A stretch of DNA of 64,000 nt from Cryptomeria japonica. Lineage: Eukaryota > Streptophyta > Pinopsida > Cupressales > Cupressaceae. The DNA is taken from assembly GCF_030272615.1 (NCBI RefSeq), contig NC_081413.1, positions 185,698,115 to 185,762,114 of the forward strand. Reading direction: 5' to 3'. Of the stretch, positions 22,886 to 33,684 are shown piece by piece (within the stretch, counting starts at the first letter, position 1; each line of letters starts with the position of its first letter). Under the pieces are notes generated by a model that searched no databases, was not told where the DNA came from, and saw only the letters and a list, made by a program, of their open reading frames with translations. Both the position numbers and the translations under genes were made by a program.

Positions 22886-24083
22886 TGTTGCATTGATGTT
22901 TTGTCATTGATGTCAACACTAGTTGTTTTGGTTGTTTACCGGTATCCTTTTGGTTCCGATAAGTTTCTTGGTTTCTGATTAGATCATGATAATCCAGTAT
23001 GCTTCAGTATGTTTTGTCTTATGGAATTGGCTTAGAACTACTATTCATTCTACTCAGATTCATGTTCAGTCAGTTGGTTTTGATTTGGTGATCAGATGCT
23101 ATCTGGTAAGCTTGGTTTGTTGATCTGGTGAGGGTTTCACCAGTACAGCTTTGTTGAAGATCATTGATGTTATACATAAGTAGTGTTGGTACGGCTTCTA
23201 GTAGAGATTCAGGATGCTGATGGTGATCGTGTTCGAGACTTGGTTGATTGGGATCATTTCTCTAGTGTGTGTAGACCTAAATTGGGCCCAATATTATCTA
23301 GGTTACGGACCGACTTAATGTAAAGTGTTGTTTGGACTTCTCAATGTGTTTTCAAGATGTCTTATGGGTTGGATATTATTTGTTTGGTCTCAGGCCGACA
23401 TGTTTTGTAATTATTTAATTGGCTTATTGTCTGGTGTCTGGCCTTATTGTTTGTGGTCGAGGGTTTGTATATATATGATGTAAGATCTCATTGTAGATCA
23501 TATGTGAGGATGAAAAGGATATGTAAGGAGCTAATAATGTAATAATAATTCATGCAAAGGATTTGGTCGATCATGGGTGATCGAGTTGGGTTTATGTAAG
23601 AGGATTTAGTCCTCTGGTATTGAGCTTAACCAGAACTATATTCAGGCATAGGAGATGTTATCATTGCAGTTCATTCCTTCTTCTAGATTGTAGTCTAGAT
23701 TTTTATGTAGTCAGTGAGACTCCTTTTGTAATGACAAGTGTGCTCTAGGCTGGTGGCCTTCCTGCAAGTGTAGACCCCTCATTTGTAATCACATACTTAC
23801 TATAGAAGTATTATCTAGCTGTGGGTAGACTTCTCACCATGGTTTTTCCCTTTACCGGGTTTTCCATGTATAAATATTGGTTTCATGTGGATGGTATTTA
23901 TTCTCTAATTGTTTCTTGTGCTTAATTGGTATATCTTCTATTTCGGTAATTGGTTTATGCATTCCGATATCAATCTTTTGGGTTCTGGTATTAAATTTTT
24001 AATTTCTTAAGGTTTTGGTAATCTCATGACAACTGATTCACCCCCCCTCTTAGTTTTCTTCTAGTTATTTGAACTATCTAACA
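22886..24083 (+). repeat. Element C 5' LTR (about 1,198 bases)
   Basis: It starts TGTTGCATTGATG and ends ATCTAACA, two bases before the PBS; inverted ends TGTT/AACA. The first 30 bases resemble the LTR starts of D and G (shared GTCATTGATGTCAAC), so the copia elements here belong to related families. The left target bases (TTATG, 22881-22885) cannot be paired within the window. Confidence 0.88.
23468..23476 (+). promoter_or_regulatory. Putative TATA box in element C LTR
   Basis: TATATATAT followed by GATGTAAGATCT. The LTR of element G has the same arrangement at 58862 (TATATATGTAAGATCT), which supports a conserved core promoter. Confidence 0.55.
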
Positions 24084-24085
24084 AT

Positions 24086-24097
24086 TGGTATCAGAGC
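24086..24097 (+). other. Element C primer-binding site (initiator Met tRNA type)
   Basis: TGGTATCAGAGC, the standard complement of plant initiator methionine tRNA, two bases after the LTR. Confidence 0.95.
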
Positions 24098-24140
24098 TCT
24101 GGTCCTCTCTGTAGAAGCTTAACCGCTTGAGGAAGATCCT

Positions 24141-25101
24141 ATGGCGACTAACAATTCAAGTTCATCTAGTTTATTTGCTGCTATCTTTCGAAGAGATATT
24201 CCTAGGCTTGATGGAACAAATTATAGAGTGTGGAAGATTTATATTGAGACTCATTTGAGATGTCTTGGTAAGGAAATTTGGAAAACCATGGAGAATGGAG
24301 TTACCCCTTTTAATTCAACATTTGGCAGTCCTCCTCTAGCAAACCTGGATAAGGAGCTTGAGAATGATTTTAGAGCAAGAGAAGCTCTCTTGTGTGCACT
24401 TTCTCATCAAAAAATAATGGGATTAACTAACAAATCATCTGCAAAGGCTATATAGTACAAGTTGGAGACTCTTAACGAAGGTGACCCTACTATTAAGATT
24501 GCTAAACTTGATGGTTATTGGGTGAGATATGAAAACCTAAAGATGGAAGAAGATGAAAGGATTACTGCATTCACTGAAAGGCTAAATGAAATTGTTATGC
24601 GAATTCAATGTTTTGGTGGATCTCTGAGTGAAGATGAAATAGTTTCTAAAGCTATGAGAGCTTGAGCTTGAAGAATTTGGACCTTCTGGAGGTGTGAAGT
24701 CTGGACCTGCTTTTCATGCATTTGCATCATCAACTAGCAAAATAGATTGGAAAGATTTGTATGCAAAGGAATTGGATGCTATGCAGAGAGAAGATGAATA
24801 ATTTGAGCAACTTGAAGCCCTATTTACTAGAAGAGTACCTAAAGAACCAGTAGGAAGTAAGTATGAAGGAAAAGCACCTTTAAAATGTTTTGCATGTAAT
24901 ATGATAGGTCATTTTGCATCTAGATGTCCTAAAAGGAATTCAAGATTTGAAGAAAGTGCTAAAATTTCTTTTAAGCCTAACCCTAGATATTAGAACAAAT
25001 ATAAGTATAGGAAAAACAAAGATAAATCATGTTATATAGCAGATGAGGAAGGTGTGACTGATTCTGATGATGAACCAAAACAAGACTCTGCTAGTGGTTC
25101 A
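24141..25101 (+). pseudogene. Element C Gag (decayed, interrupted by element D)
   Basis: The ATG at 24141 gives MATNNSSSSSLFAAIFRRDI followed by LDGTNYRVWKIYIETHLR, the N-terminal Gag region of plant copia elements. The second open piece holds the capsid-like segment (ITAFTERLNEIVMRIQCFG). The zinc knuckle CFACNMIGHFASRC is a perfect CX2CX4HX4C at about 24886-24930. Stops occur near 24453, 24663 and 24799. An acidic tail (DEEGVTDSDDEPKQDSASGS) ends where D is inserted. Confidence 0.9.
25097..25101 (+). repeat. Target-site duplication of element D (left copy)
   Basis: GTTCA before the D 5' LTR; the right copy is GTTCT at 41358-41362 (one mismatch). Removing D and one copy rejoins the Gag and protease of element C. 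Confidence 0.75.
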
Positions 25102-25797
25102 TGTTGGCATTGTGTTGTCATTGATGTCAACTGGTATAAGAGGACAGCTGGTATGGGAATTTAGTTGATGTGCAGTCATTGATGTCAACTAGTCTAGTAG
25201 ATTATCGATATAGTCTATCACCGGTAAGAAGAGGATGTCAACTAGTAAGTGATGTGTTGATAGTGAATGATTTCAAACTCGCAAGCTTACGACTAGTGTA
25301 CAAGCAGAGTGAGCAAGATGTTTGGATGTTGATTGTGATGAAGGTAGAATGCAATCAAGAATCAAATCAACACTTGAGGAGAAGGATGTATAGGTCACTG
25401 GTATGCTATGTGGATTAAAAAAAACATGACTCCCACCAGATAAAGATGCAGTCACCATTTGAAGAGATGACTGACAGTGAATGTGCCCAAATCGGATCAC
25501 ATGTGCATGTTTGAAGATATGTTTCTCAAATAGGGAAGCCATATTGGTGCATTGTAGGTTGTAGATGACAAGGATCCACTCCCACCAGTAAGTGGAGCTT
25601 ATCTCCTATTATGCAAAGTGTGCATCATAAATTTTGTGAGATAAGACATAAGAGTTAAAGGGTAGGTGTTTGAAGGCTCACACTGGATCTATCGATAAAA
25701 CACTAAGATTCCTCAAGTGCATGAAATTAGGGATATGCACTGGATTGATAGAGAAGGCATGATGTGTTGTTGGGATAGTTGAAGAGTGATGCGTTTG
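25102..25797 (+). repeat. Element D 5' LTR, first part
   Basis: It starts TGTTGGCATTGTG and is collinear with 38854-39549 of the 3' LTR. Element E interrupts it at the bases GTTTG. The first ~170 bases differ from the 3' LTR at roughly one base in eight by eye, so D is an older insertion than E. Confidence 0.88.
25793..25797 (-). repeat. Target-site duplication of element E (left copy)
   Basis: GTTTG at 25793-25797 and TTTTG at 33680-33684 (one mismatch). The intact target GTTTG is seen once in the 3' LTR of element D at about 39546-39550. Confidence 0.8.
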
Positions 25798-27387
25798 TGA
25801 TGGGATGGGGTTAGGGATAGAATAGCCTAGTCTATGCTCTTGGATCCTTTCCTTGGATCACCTGGTGTTCTCTACACACCATAGGGTCTCTAGGACTTCC
25901 TTTTCTTGAGGAATCCCCTGACCTTGCCCAATCCACCCACCATTGAGTTGCAATGCTGCTCCTAAGGTCTCACCTACTCATGAGACTCACAACCCCTTAC
26001 TATGGCTAATAAGGGCTAGGCTTGTTCCACACCTTCCAAGGTCATAGCAAGGTTATAATAGGTCTCATTCATGTTCTTTCCACCCATTCATGTGCCCCCA
26101 AGAGGTTTCAAGCCTTCAACCCCTTACTAATTTCACTAATTTGGATTTTTGCCTTGAAATAGGGCTACAAGGATTGGGACCAATTAGGCCTCCTACTCGG
26201 TCCTTTAGGGCTTCCTCTCACAAACAATGCACAAAAACCCTAAACTCCCAAAATGGACTGCCACTAATTTGCTAAGGACTCAAGGATTTTCTAGGTTTTA
26301 GGCCTCCAAGTGTCCGTACACTATCCTAGGTGGATTTTAAGGTTTTCAAGGGTTTTTGTGAGGGTTTTTAGGGTCTGCCTAGGTCACAGTGAGTGTTTTG
26401 AGTTTTGGCCACCTTGTTTGGATTGGTGGAGGATCCTCCTTCACACCAATGATGCTTCACTCACTCCTCTACACCTCCTCCAAAGGATGCACTCTCCTCT
26501 GACCAACCTTGCTCTTCAAGACCTCTACAATTTGACCTCTCCTAGCCGGGCACTATCTAGTCTTGCCTAGGAGTGGGTCTTTGTTTGGCCTCCTTGCATT
26601 TCCAAGGGCCTTTCTTGAATGGGACTATATTAAAAGGTCTTCACTTCCACTCCCCATGGTTTCATGGAGATTCCACAATGGGGAATGGAGTTAAGACTTC
26701 ATTTGCACAAACCAGTCTAAAACTGGATAGAGAAAAGACAGTTTACAAATTATTTACAAACACACTCAACCTGCAAATAAAAAGGAAATCTAATCACTCA
26801 CAATGAAAGTATTTACACCATAGAAGACATCTCACATATTTTTTCATGCAAATCAATCCATTAACTTTCTCAGTAGCTTCATTCAAATTGACTGGTAGCC
26901 AACAAAAGAGTCACAGTCAATTTAGTTTGCTTAAGCCATACAATCTCTGACATCCAACCCATTAACTTAGCATTTGCAAATACTTATACCACCTTTGCCT
27001 TAGTCTGTGTGCCCATATTAGGGTTTTCCATTCCAAACTAAGGTTTTAGACCTCATGGTGGAAAAGTTGCTTGACAACTTTTAAAACTTGTCATGCAACT
27101 TTTGACCAACTTTCTCAATGTTGCTTTTCATGACTCCTAAACCCACATTGGGCCAACCTAAGGACACCACCATGTTATGAAAGGACCCCTAAACACCACA
27201 AAGACACAGATACCCTCCATTTTCAAGAAAATCACAATCTTGACTTATGACCCCTAAGATCTCCTCTAGGACCCTAACTAGGACCTATTAGCACTTGGCT
27301 CATTATTTTATATACAATGGATTCATAAGAAGCATAATACCAACAAAACAAAAAGGAGGGAGAGCTTGGAAGGGTGCTCCTACACCA
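25798..27387 (-). repeat. Element E 3' LTR (1,590 bases)
   Basis: The plus-strand view starts TGATGGGATGGGG and ends CCTACACCA. It matches 32091-33679 closely over its whole length. Plus-strand frames such as 26090-26275 recur in the other LTR only because the LTRs are copies. Confidence 0.95.
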
Positions 27388-27399
27388 TACTCCCCCTCT
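27388..27399 (-). other. Element E polypurine tract
   Basis: The minus strand reads AGAGGGGGAGTA directly before the LTR start TGGTGTAGG. Confidence 0.88.
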
Positions 27400-27407
27400 G
27401 CACACAA

Positions 27408-28758
27408 CTAAGAAATAGAAGAAGATATGAGAGCCGGGTCTATTCCAAGTGTCTTGAACCTGCTCTCCTCCACCCAAGTAGCTTTAGATACTGGTTGATC
27501 TGCACATTTCACTAAGTGCTCCATGTAGACCTAGTGTCTGGTAGACTTCTTCACTCTTGACTCCAAAATCTCCTCTTCTATAGGCTTCTTCACTTGAGGT
27601 AAGGTATTCACATCTAGGTCTTGTAGTACCTTGGCTTGGTTCTCAGTCTGCCCTGCTATCTCTCCCTTGTACATTACCAAATCAGCAACATTGAAGACTG
27701 GTGAGATGGCTAAGTTTGAAGGTAAATCCACTTTATAGGTGTTCTCACCATATTTTTCCATAATTTTACAAGGCCCTACCCTCTTCATTTGTAGTTTGGT
27801 AGGCTTACCACTTTGCATCCTAGCTTTGCTCAAATGGACCATCACATAGTCACCCACCTTGAACTGAACTTCTCTCCTTTTCTCATCCACTTTGGCTTTC
27901 AGTTTTTGAGTGGATTCAAGGATGGCCTTCTTAACTTGCTCTTGGACTTCCTTGATGGTAAGAGTGAAGTCCTCTGCTTGCCCACTCTTCATTTCTAAAG
28001 TACCAAGGTCTCTCAACTCACATACTCCCCTTGGATGTCTACCATATACAACCTCAAAGGGACTTCTACCAGTGGTCCTATTCACACTGTCATTATATGC
28101 ATACTCTACTTGAGCAATGATTAGGTCCCATGTCTGACCATACTCCTTAGTTAAACATCTCAATAAATTGCCTAACACCCTATTGATGACTTCAGTTTGA
28201 CCATCTATTTGTGGATGGTAAGCTGAGCTAAATGACAAGTTAGTTCCTAGTCTCCTCCATAATGTCTGCCAAAAATGACCCATGAACTTGTTGTCCCCTA
28301 TCTGAAACAATGCTTAAAGGGAGTCCATGAATCCTAACAATCTCTTTGAAGAAGAGATGTGCAACATAGCTAGAATCATGTGTAGTCTTACATGGAATGA
28401 AATGACTCATCTTGGAAAATCTATCTACTACCACATAGATGTTGTCCATACCTATTTTAGTCTTGGTAAGTCCTACTACAAATTCCATGCTTATGCATTC
28501 TCGAGGTCTATTAGGGACCGGCAATGGTTGATAGAGACCAGCATTACTTGATCCCCCTTTTGCTCTTTGGCATACACCACACTGTTCTACATATCTTTTC
28601 ACATCTCTTGGCAACTTAGGCCAATAATAGAACCTCTGTACTAAATCCAAGGTTTTGTTGACTCCAAAGTGTCCACTTAAACTACCATTATGTTTCTCTT
28701 GGATGAGGTTCTCCCTCATGGATCCTCTTGGTACACACAACTGATTACCTTTGAACAA
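27408..28758 (-). pseudogene. Element E integrase with C-terminal chromodomain-like segment
   Basis: The zinc site GHFGVNKT...CGVCQ lies near 28570-28670. The core reads ISMEFVVGL (Glu where the first Asp is usual) and VSDRGQQV; after a frameshift at ~28240-28310 come SSAYHPQIDGQTEVINR (catalytic Glu) and FEVVYGRHPRG. The C-terminal domain has FKVGDYVMVHL and VGPCKIMEKYG. Past a TAG at 27531 the same frame continues with EHLVKCADQPVSKATWVEES and stops at 27408-27410. That tail has the chromodomain pattern (LVKW...ATW) with the first Trp changed to Cys. Chromodomains of this group direct insertion to marked chromatin. Confidence 0.88.
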
Positions 28759-28889
28759 GAGACCATTTTGGAGAGTGTAATTTGCATACTCACCATGGAA
28801 ATGGTTCTCAAACTCCTTGCAAACCTTGTAAGCTAAGAGAAGTCTTCATCTCCTTCATAGAGGTCTTTGAAACCTTCTATTCCTATGCT

Positions 28890-30503
28890 CTACAACTGTA
28901 ACTCTTGAACTGTCAACAACTTCCTACTTAAGGCATCTGCCACCTTGTTAAGTTGCCCCTTCTTATGCTTGATGGTGAAGGTGAAGGATTGGAGGTATTC
29001 CATCCATTTCAGATGTCTATTGCTAAGCTTCTTTTGAGTGTTAATGTAACTCAATACCTGGTTGTCTGTGAACACCATAAATTCTTTTGGGAGTAGGTAA
29101 TGCCTCTATTTCTTTAGAGACTGCACTAATGCATACAACTCTAGGTCATAGGTTGAGTACTTCTTCTTTGCTTCATTAAGCTTCTCACTAAAAAATGCCA
29201 CAGGTCTTCCCTCTTGACTCAATACACTACCTACTACACTTCCTCTTGCTTCACACTCCAATGTGAATAGCTTATCAAACGTAGGTTGGAGAAGGATAGG
29301 TTTTGTGGCTACTTGTTGCTTCAACATTTGAAATGATTTGTCAGCCTACTCAGTCCATTTAAAATTGCTTTTAAGACCTCCTTTAATGGTGTCAAGGACT
29401 GGTGCACATATACCACTAAAGTTCCTCACAAACTTCCTATAGAATTGAGCTAATCCATGGAAACTTCTAACTTTAGCCCCTGTTTTAGGTGCAGGACAAT
29501 TCAAGATTGCCTCCACTTTTCTTGGATCCATCTTCAAGGTTCCCTTAGACACCACAAATCCTAATTAAACCAACTCTTTTTTCAAGAAGTCACACTTCTC
29601 TAGGTTGATTGATAACTTCTCCTCATGCAACCTCTCTAAGACTAACCTCAAATACTCAAGGTGCTCCTCTTTGGTTCTGCTATAGATGAGAATGTCATCT
29701 AGGTACACCACCATAAATCTACCTATGAAATCCTTCAACACCTCATTCATCAACCTCATGAAGGTGCTTGGAGAATTAGTGAGTCCAAATGGCATCACAA
29801 GCCACTCATACAATCCCTCTGTGGTTTTGAAAGTAGTCTTCCACTCATCACCCTCCTTAATTCTTATCTGGTGATAACCACTTTTAAGGTCTAGCTTGGT
29901 AAAATACATAGCCCCTCCTAAATAGTCCATTAGATCCTCTATTCTAAGAATAGGGAACCTATACCTTATGGTGATCCTATTGATTGCTCTTGAGTCAGTG
30001 CAAAGTCTCCACTTACCTCCCTTCTTTGATGCTAGCACTACCGGGACTACACATGGGTTGATGCTCTTCTTAATCAATCCTTGTTCCAATAACTCCTGCA
30101 CTTGCCTTGCTACCTCCTTATTTTGATCAGGTGTGAGTTTATATGTAGTCTTGTTAGGTAAGGATGCACCAGGAACAAAGTCTATTTGATGGCTTATAGA
30201 CCTTCTTGGTGGGAGTGTTGTAGGTGCTCCATCACTCACTATATCCTTATGCTCTTGCAACATTTGCTTTACCTCCTTGGGTACTTCTTCCTGCAACTTA
30301 TCTTCTTCCTCCTTTGGCCTCACAAAGATGGAACACTTCACTATCTCCTCCTCATGTAGCAAATTTAAGAACTCTTTACTAGTAGCCATTAAGACACTAG
30401 GTGTTCTTGAAGTTCCCTCTTCATTCTCTGTCAAAGACTGAATCTTGAAGATCTTGTTGTCATTTTTAAAGGAAATGGAGTTCTCCTCTCCATCATAGAT
30501 CAC
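28890..30503 (-). pseudogene. Element E reverse transcriptase and RNase H
   Basis: RT is open from 30503 to 29565: KKGGKWRLCTDSRAINRIT, FTKLDLKSGYHQIRIKEGD, VMPFGLTNSPSTFMRLM, and the intact palm motif VYLDDILIYS (about 29690). After a stop, the thumb (LGFVVSKGTLKMDPRKVEAI) follows in frame. RNase H (29327-28890) has LECEARGSVVGSVLSQ (Glu where Asp is common), STYDLELYALVQSL, VFTDNQVLSYI and KVADALSR. All four pieces share one frame, separated only by single stops near 29556, 29330 and 29080. Confidence 0.92.
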
Positions 30504-31022
30504 CTTCCTATCAAATTGCTAGGGTCTTCCTAGTAATAAGTGGCATGCATCCATCGGTAACACATCACAAAGGATCTTATCTTTGTATCCTCCGATAGAA
30601 AACTCTACCCAAGTCTGTTCATTGACTAGCACACTCTACTCATGATTCAACCATGTCACCTTGTATGGGTTAGTGTGGGGCATCCTTGTGAGTTTCAACT
30701 TCTTAACTACCTCTTCTGATATGATATTGTCAGTTGAGCCTGATTCAACTATCACCTTGCACACTTTACCAAGAATCTTGCATCTCACCCTAAACAATGC
30801 TCTCCTATGCTTAGGTTCATTCTTGACTGGCTGTCTTATCAAGACCCTGTTGAACATCAGATTTTCTCCAATCTCTGATTCAATATGGTCCACCTCAGGT
30901 GTCTTGCTGCTTGAAGAGTCTTCATGTGCATAAGAAATCCTCTTTCCATTGTTTGATGATGTAGGTTTGTCATGACATCTATATGTTGGGTGTCCCAATT
31001 GTCCATAATTGTAACACTTCAT
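30504..31022 (-). pseudogene. Element E zinc knuckle and protease
   Basis: It opens with CYNYGQLGHPTYRC (about 30975-31018), a retroviral-type knuckle whose second Cys is Tyr. The protease follows with VIVESGSTDNIIS (about 30720-30755), the usual DSGST written as ESGST, so the catalytic Asp is lost. It continues to about 30636, then stops, and VLPMDACHLLLGRP-like sequence at 30530-30560 marks its end before RT. It shares its frame with the RT block. Confidence 0.82.
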
Positions 31023-32054
31023 AGTTGCAAAGTAGGAGTTACCTCTATCGGTACCTCTACCCCTATTTGGACCACCTTGTACACCTCTTCCTCTAGAATT
31101 TCCTCCTCTGAGATTGGTTTAACTACCATGCTCAGTTAGCTTGGATTCTCCTTGGTTCCTTTACTCATTTGCCTTGCTTTGGTGACCACCCTAGTGATTC
31201 ACTTGATCTCTACCTCTGCCTCTACCCCTGTTATTGGAGTCTCCTTTCCTTTTGTTCCTCTCTTCTACCTTGGAAGCAAGCTAATGACACTTTTGGATAG
31301 TAGTAGGGGTCTATAGGCTTATCTCCTCTTGAATGTTCCACTTTAGGCCACATAGATATCTAGACACCTTAATAGATTCATCTTCTTGGACTTTGGATCT
31401 AAGACATAGCTTTTGAAATTCTTCGATGTAGGAGGTTACATCAAGATCTTTTTGCTTCAATCCCTATCTCTTCTTATGAAGTTGGACTTCATAATCCTCT
31501 GGTAAGTAGTTCTCTTTGATCTTACCTACCATAGCTTTCCAATTTGCAATAGGTAGCTTCCCAGTACTAACTCTTTCCTCTTGCAAGTACTTCCACCATG
31601 TCAAAGTTGCTCCCCTTAATCTTGATTTGGCAACTTTAACCTTCTAAGCCTCTATCACTCCCTCACACTCAAAGTGGTTTTCCATACCCTCAATCCACTC
31701 CATAATAGTGTCTATGTCTATTCTTCCACTAAAATGTGGCAATCCTTCAAAAGCCTTGGTGTTCAAAGCCTTGGTGTTCAAAGCCTTAATAGCCTTTACA
31801 AATGGTTCTTCATTGAAGGTTTAGGTATAATGTCATCTATGTCTATAGTTTTCTTGCCTTTACCCTTGGTGTCTTCATCCCAAGGTCCTTGTGTCCTCTG
31901 ATCCACCACTTCCTGTAGTTTATCCCTTATCTCACTCATAGCTTCTTAAAGGAGTCTATTTTTCTCCTTCTTCTCTTCTACTTCTCTAGCCATCTCTGCA
32001 TTAGTGACCATTCTGCTCGCCCCTACTGATTCACCAGTATATAGAGACATACAT
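31023..32054 (-). pseudogene. Element E Gag (decayed)
   Basis: The probable ATG is at 32052-32054, 22 bases after the PBS (MYVSLYTGESVGAS). It has an acidic/basic N-terminal stretch (EMAREVEEKKEKN), then the capsid core with FEGLPHFSGRIDIDTIMEWI, ATLTWWKYLQEE and LDVTSYIEEFQKLCLRSKVQ, then an Arg/Gly-rich tail (NNRGRGRGRDQ) leading to the zinc knuckle. Stops occur in several places, with at least one frame change near 31810. A 15-base unit is duplicated in tandem at about 31749-31783, adding five residues in frame. Confidence 0.8.
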
Positions 32055-32075
32055 AGTCCAACAAGTCTTTAACTT

Positions 32076-32087
32076 GCTCTGATACCA
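32076..32087 (-). other. Element E primer-binding site (initiator Met tRNA type)
   Basis: The minus strand reads TGGTATCAGAGC, three bases inside the 5' LTR. Confidence 0.95.
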
Positions 32088-32090
32088 ATC

Positions 32091-33679
32091 TGATGGGATG
32101 GGGTTAGGGATAGACTAGCCTAGTCTATGCTCTTGGATCCTTTCCTTGGATCACCTGGTGTTCTCTACACACCATAGGGTCTCTAGGACTTCCTTTGCTT
32201 GAGGAATCCCTTAACCTTTCCCAATCCACCCACCATTGAGTTGCAATGCTGCTCCTAAGGTCTCACCTACTCATGAGACTCACAACCCCTTACTATGGCT
32301 AATAAGGGCTATGCTTGTTCCACACCTTCCAAGGTCTTAGCAAGGTTATAATAGGTCTCATTCATGGTCTTTCCACCCATTCATGTGCCCCCAAGAGGTT
32401 TCAAGCCTTCAACCCCTTACCGATTTCACTAATTTGGATTTTTGCCTTCAAATAGGGCTACAAGGATTGGGACCAATTAGGCCTCCTACCTGGTCCTTTA
32501 GGGCTTCCTCTCACAAACAATTCACAAACAACCCAAACTCCCAAAATGGACTACCATTCATTTGGCAAGGACTCAAGGATTTTCTAGGTTTTAGGCCTCC
32601 AAGTGTTCGTACACTATCCTAGGTGGATTTTAAGGTTTTCAAGGGTTTTTGTGAGGGTTTTTAGGGTCTGCCTAGGTCACAGTGAGTGTTTTGAGTTTTA
32701 GCCACCTTGTTTGGATTGGTGGAGGCTCCTCCTTCACACCAATGATGCTTCACTCACTCCTCTACACCTCCTCCAAAGGATGCACTCTCCTCTGACCAAC
32801 CTTTCTCTTCAAGACCTCTGCAATTTGACCTCTCCTAGTCGGGCACTATCCAGTCTCACATAGGAGTGGGTCTTTGTTTGGACTCCTTACATTTCCAAGG
32901 GCCCTACGTGCATGGGACTATAGTATAGGGTCTTCACTTCCACTCCCCATGGTTTCATGGTGATTCCACAATGGGGAATGGAGTTAAGACTTCATTTGCA
33001 CAAACCAGTCTAAAACTGGACAAAGAAAAGATAGTTTACAAACTATTTACAAACACACTCAACCTACAAATAAAAATACAATCTAATCACTCACAATGGA
33101 AGTATTTACACCATATAAGACATCTCACATAGTTTTTCATGCAAATCAATCCATTAACTTGCTCTGTAGCTTCATTCAAACTTACTAGTAACCAACAAAA
33201 CAGTCACAGTCAATTCAGTTTGCTTAAGCCATACAATCTCTGACATCCAACCCATTAACTTAGGGTTTTCAAATACTTATATCACCTTTTCCTTAGTCTA
33301 TGTTCCCATATTAGTGTTGTCCATGCCAAACTAAGTTTTTAGACCTCCTGGTGGAAAAGTTGCTTGACAACTTTTAAAAGTTGTCATGCAACTTTTGAGC
33401 AACTTTCTCAATGTTGCTTTTCATGACTCCTAAACCCACATTGGGCCCACCTAAGGACACCACCATGTTATGAAGGACCCCTAAACACCACAAAGACACA
33501 CATACCCTCCATTTTCAAGAAAATCACAATCTTGACTTATGACCCCTAAGATCTCCTCTAGGACCCTAACTAGGACCTATGAGCACTTGGCTCATTATTT
33601 TATATACAATGGCTTCATAAGAAGCATAGTACCAACAAAATAAAAAGGAGGGAGAGCTTGGAAGGGTGCTCCTACACCA
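32091..33679 (-). repeat. Element E 5' LTR (1,589 bases)
   Basis: It pairs with 25798-27387, one base shorter. The element-strand ends are TGGTGTAGG and CCCATCA, a TG...CA pair. Confidence 0.95.
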
Positions 33680-33684
33680 TTTTG

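Larger units (their letters stand above)
25798..33679 (-). mobile_element. Element E: gypsy chromovirus, complete with both LTRs
   Basis: 7,882 bases on the minus strand: 5' LTR (32091-33679), iMet-type PBS, gag, protease, RT, RNase H, integrase with a C-terminal chromodomain-like segment, PPT, 3' LTR (25798-27387). A target duplication is present. The LTRs differ by five bases in the first ~150 by eye, so this is the youngest complete element in the window. Most of Pol stays in one frame, with a modest number of stops and a local frame excursion in integrase. It sits within the 5' LTR of element D. Confidence 0.95.

Noticed and set aside
26090-26275. Plus-strand open frame also present at 32383-32622
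   Set aside because: Both lie antisense within the two LTRs of element E; they are alike only because the LTRs are copies, and no protein family is recognisable.
28327-28551. Plus-strand frames opposite the integrase of element E (also 27813-28113 and 29686-29874)
   Set aside because: They are shadows of the minus-strand Pol frame, which has clear integrase and RT motifs.
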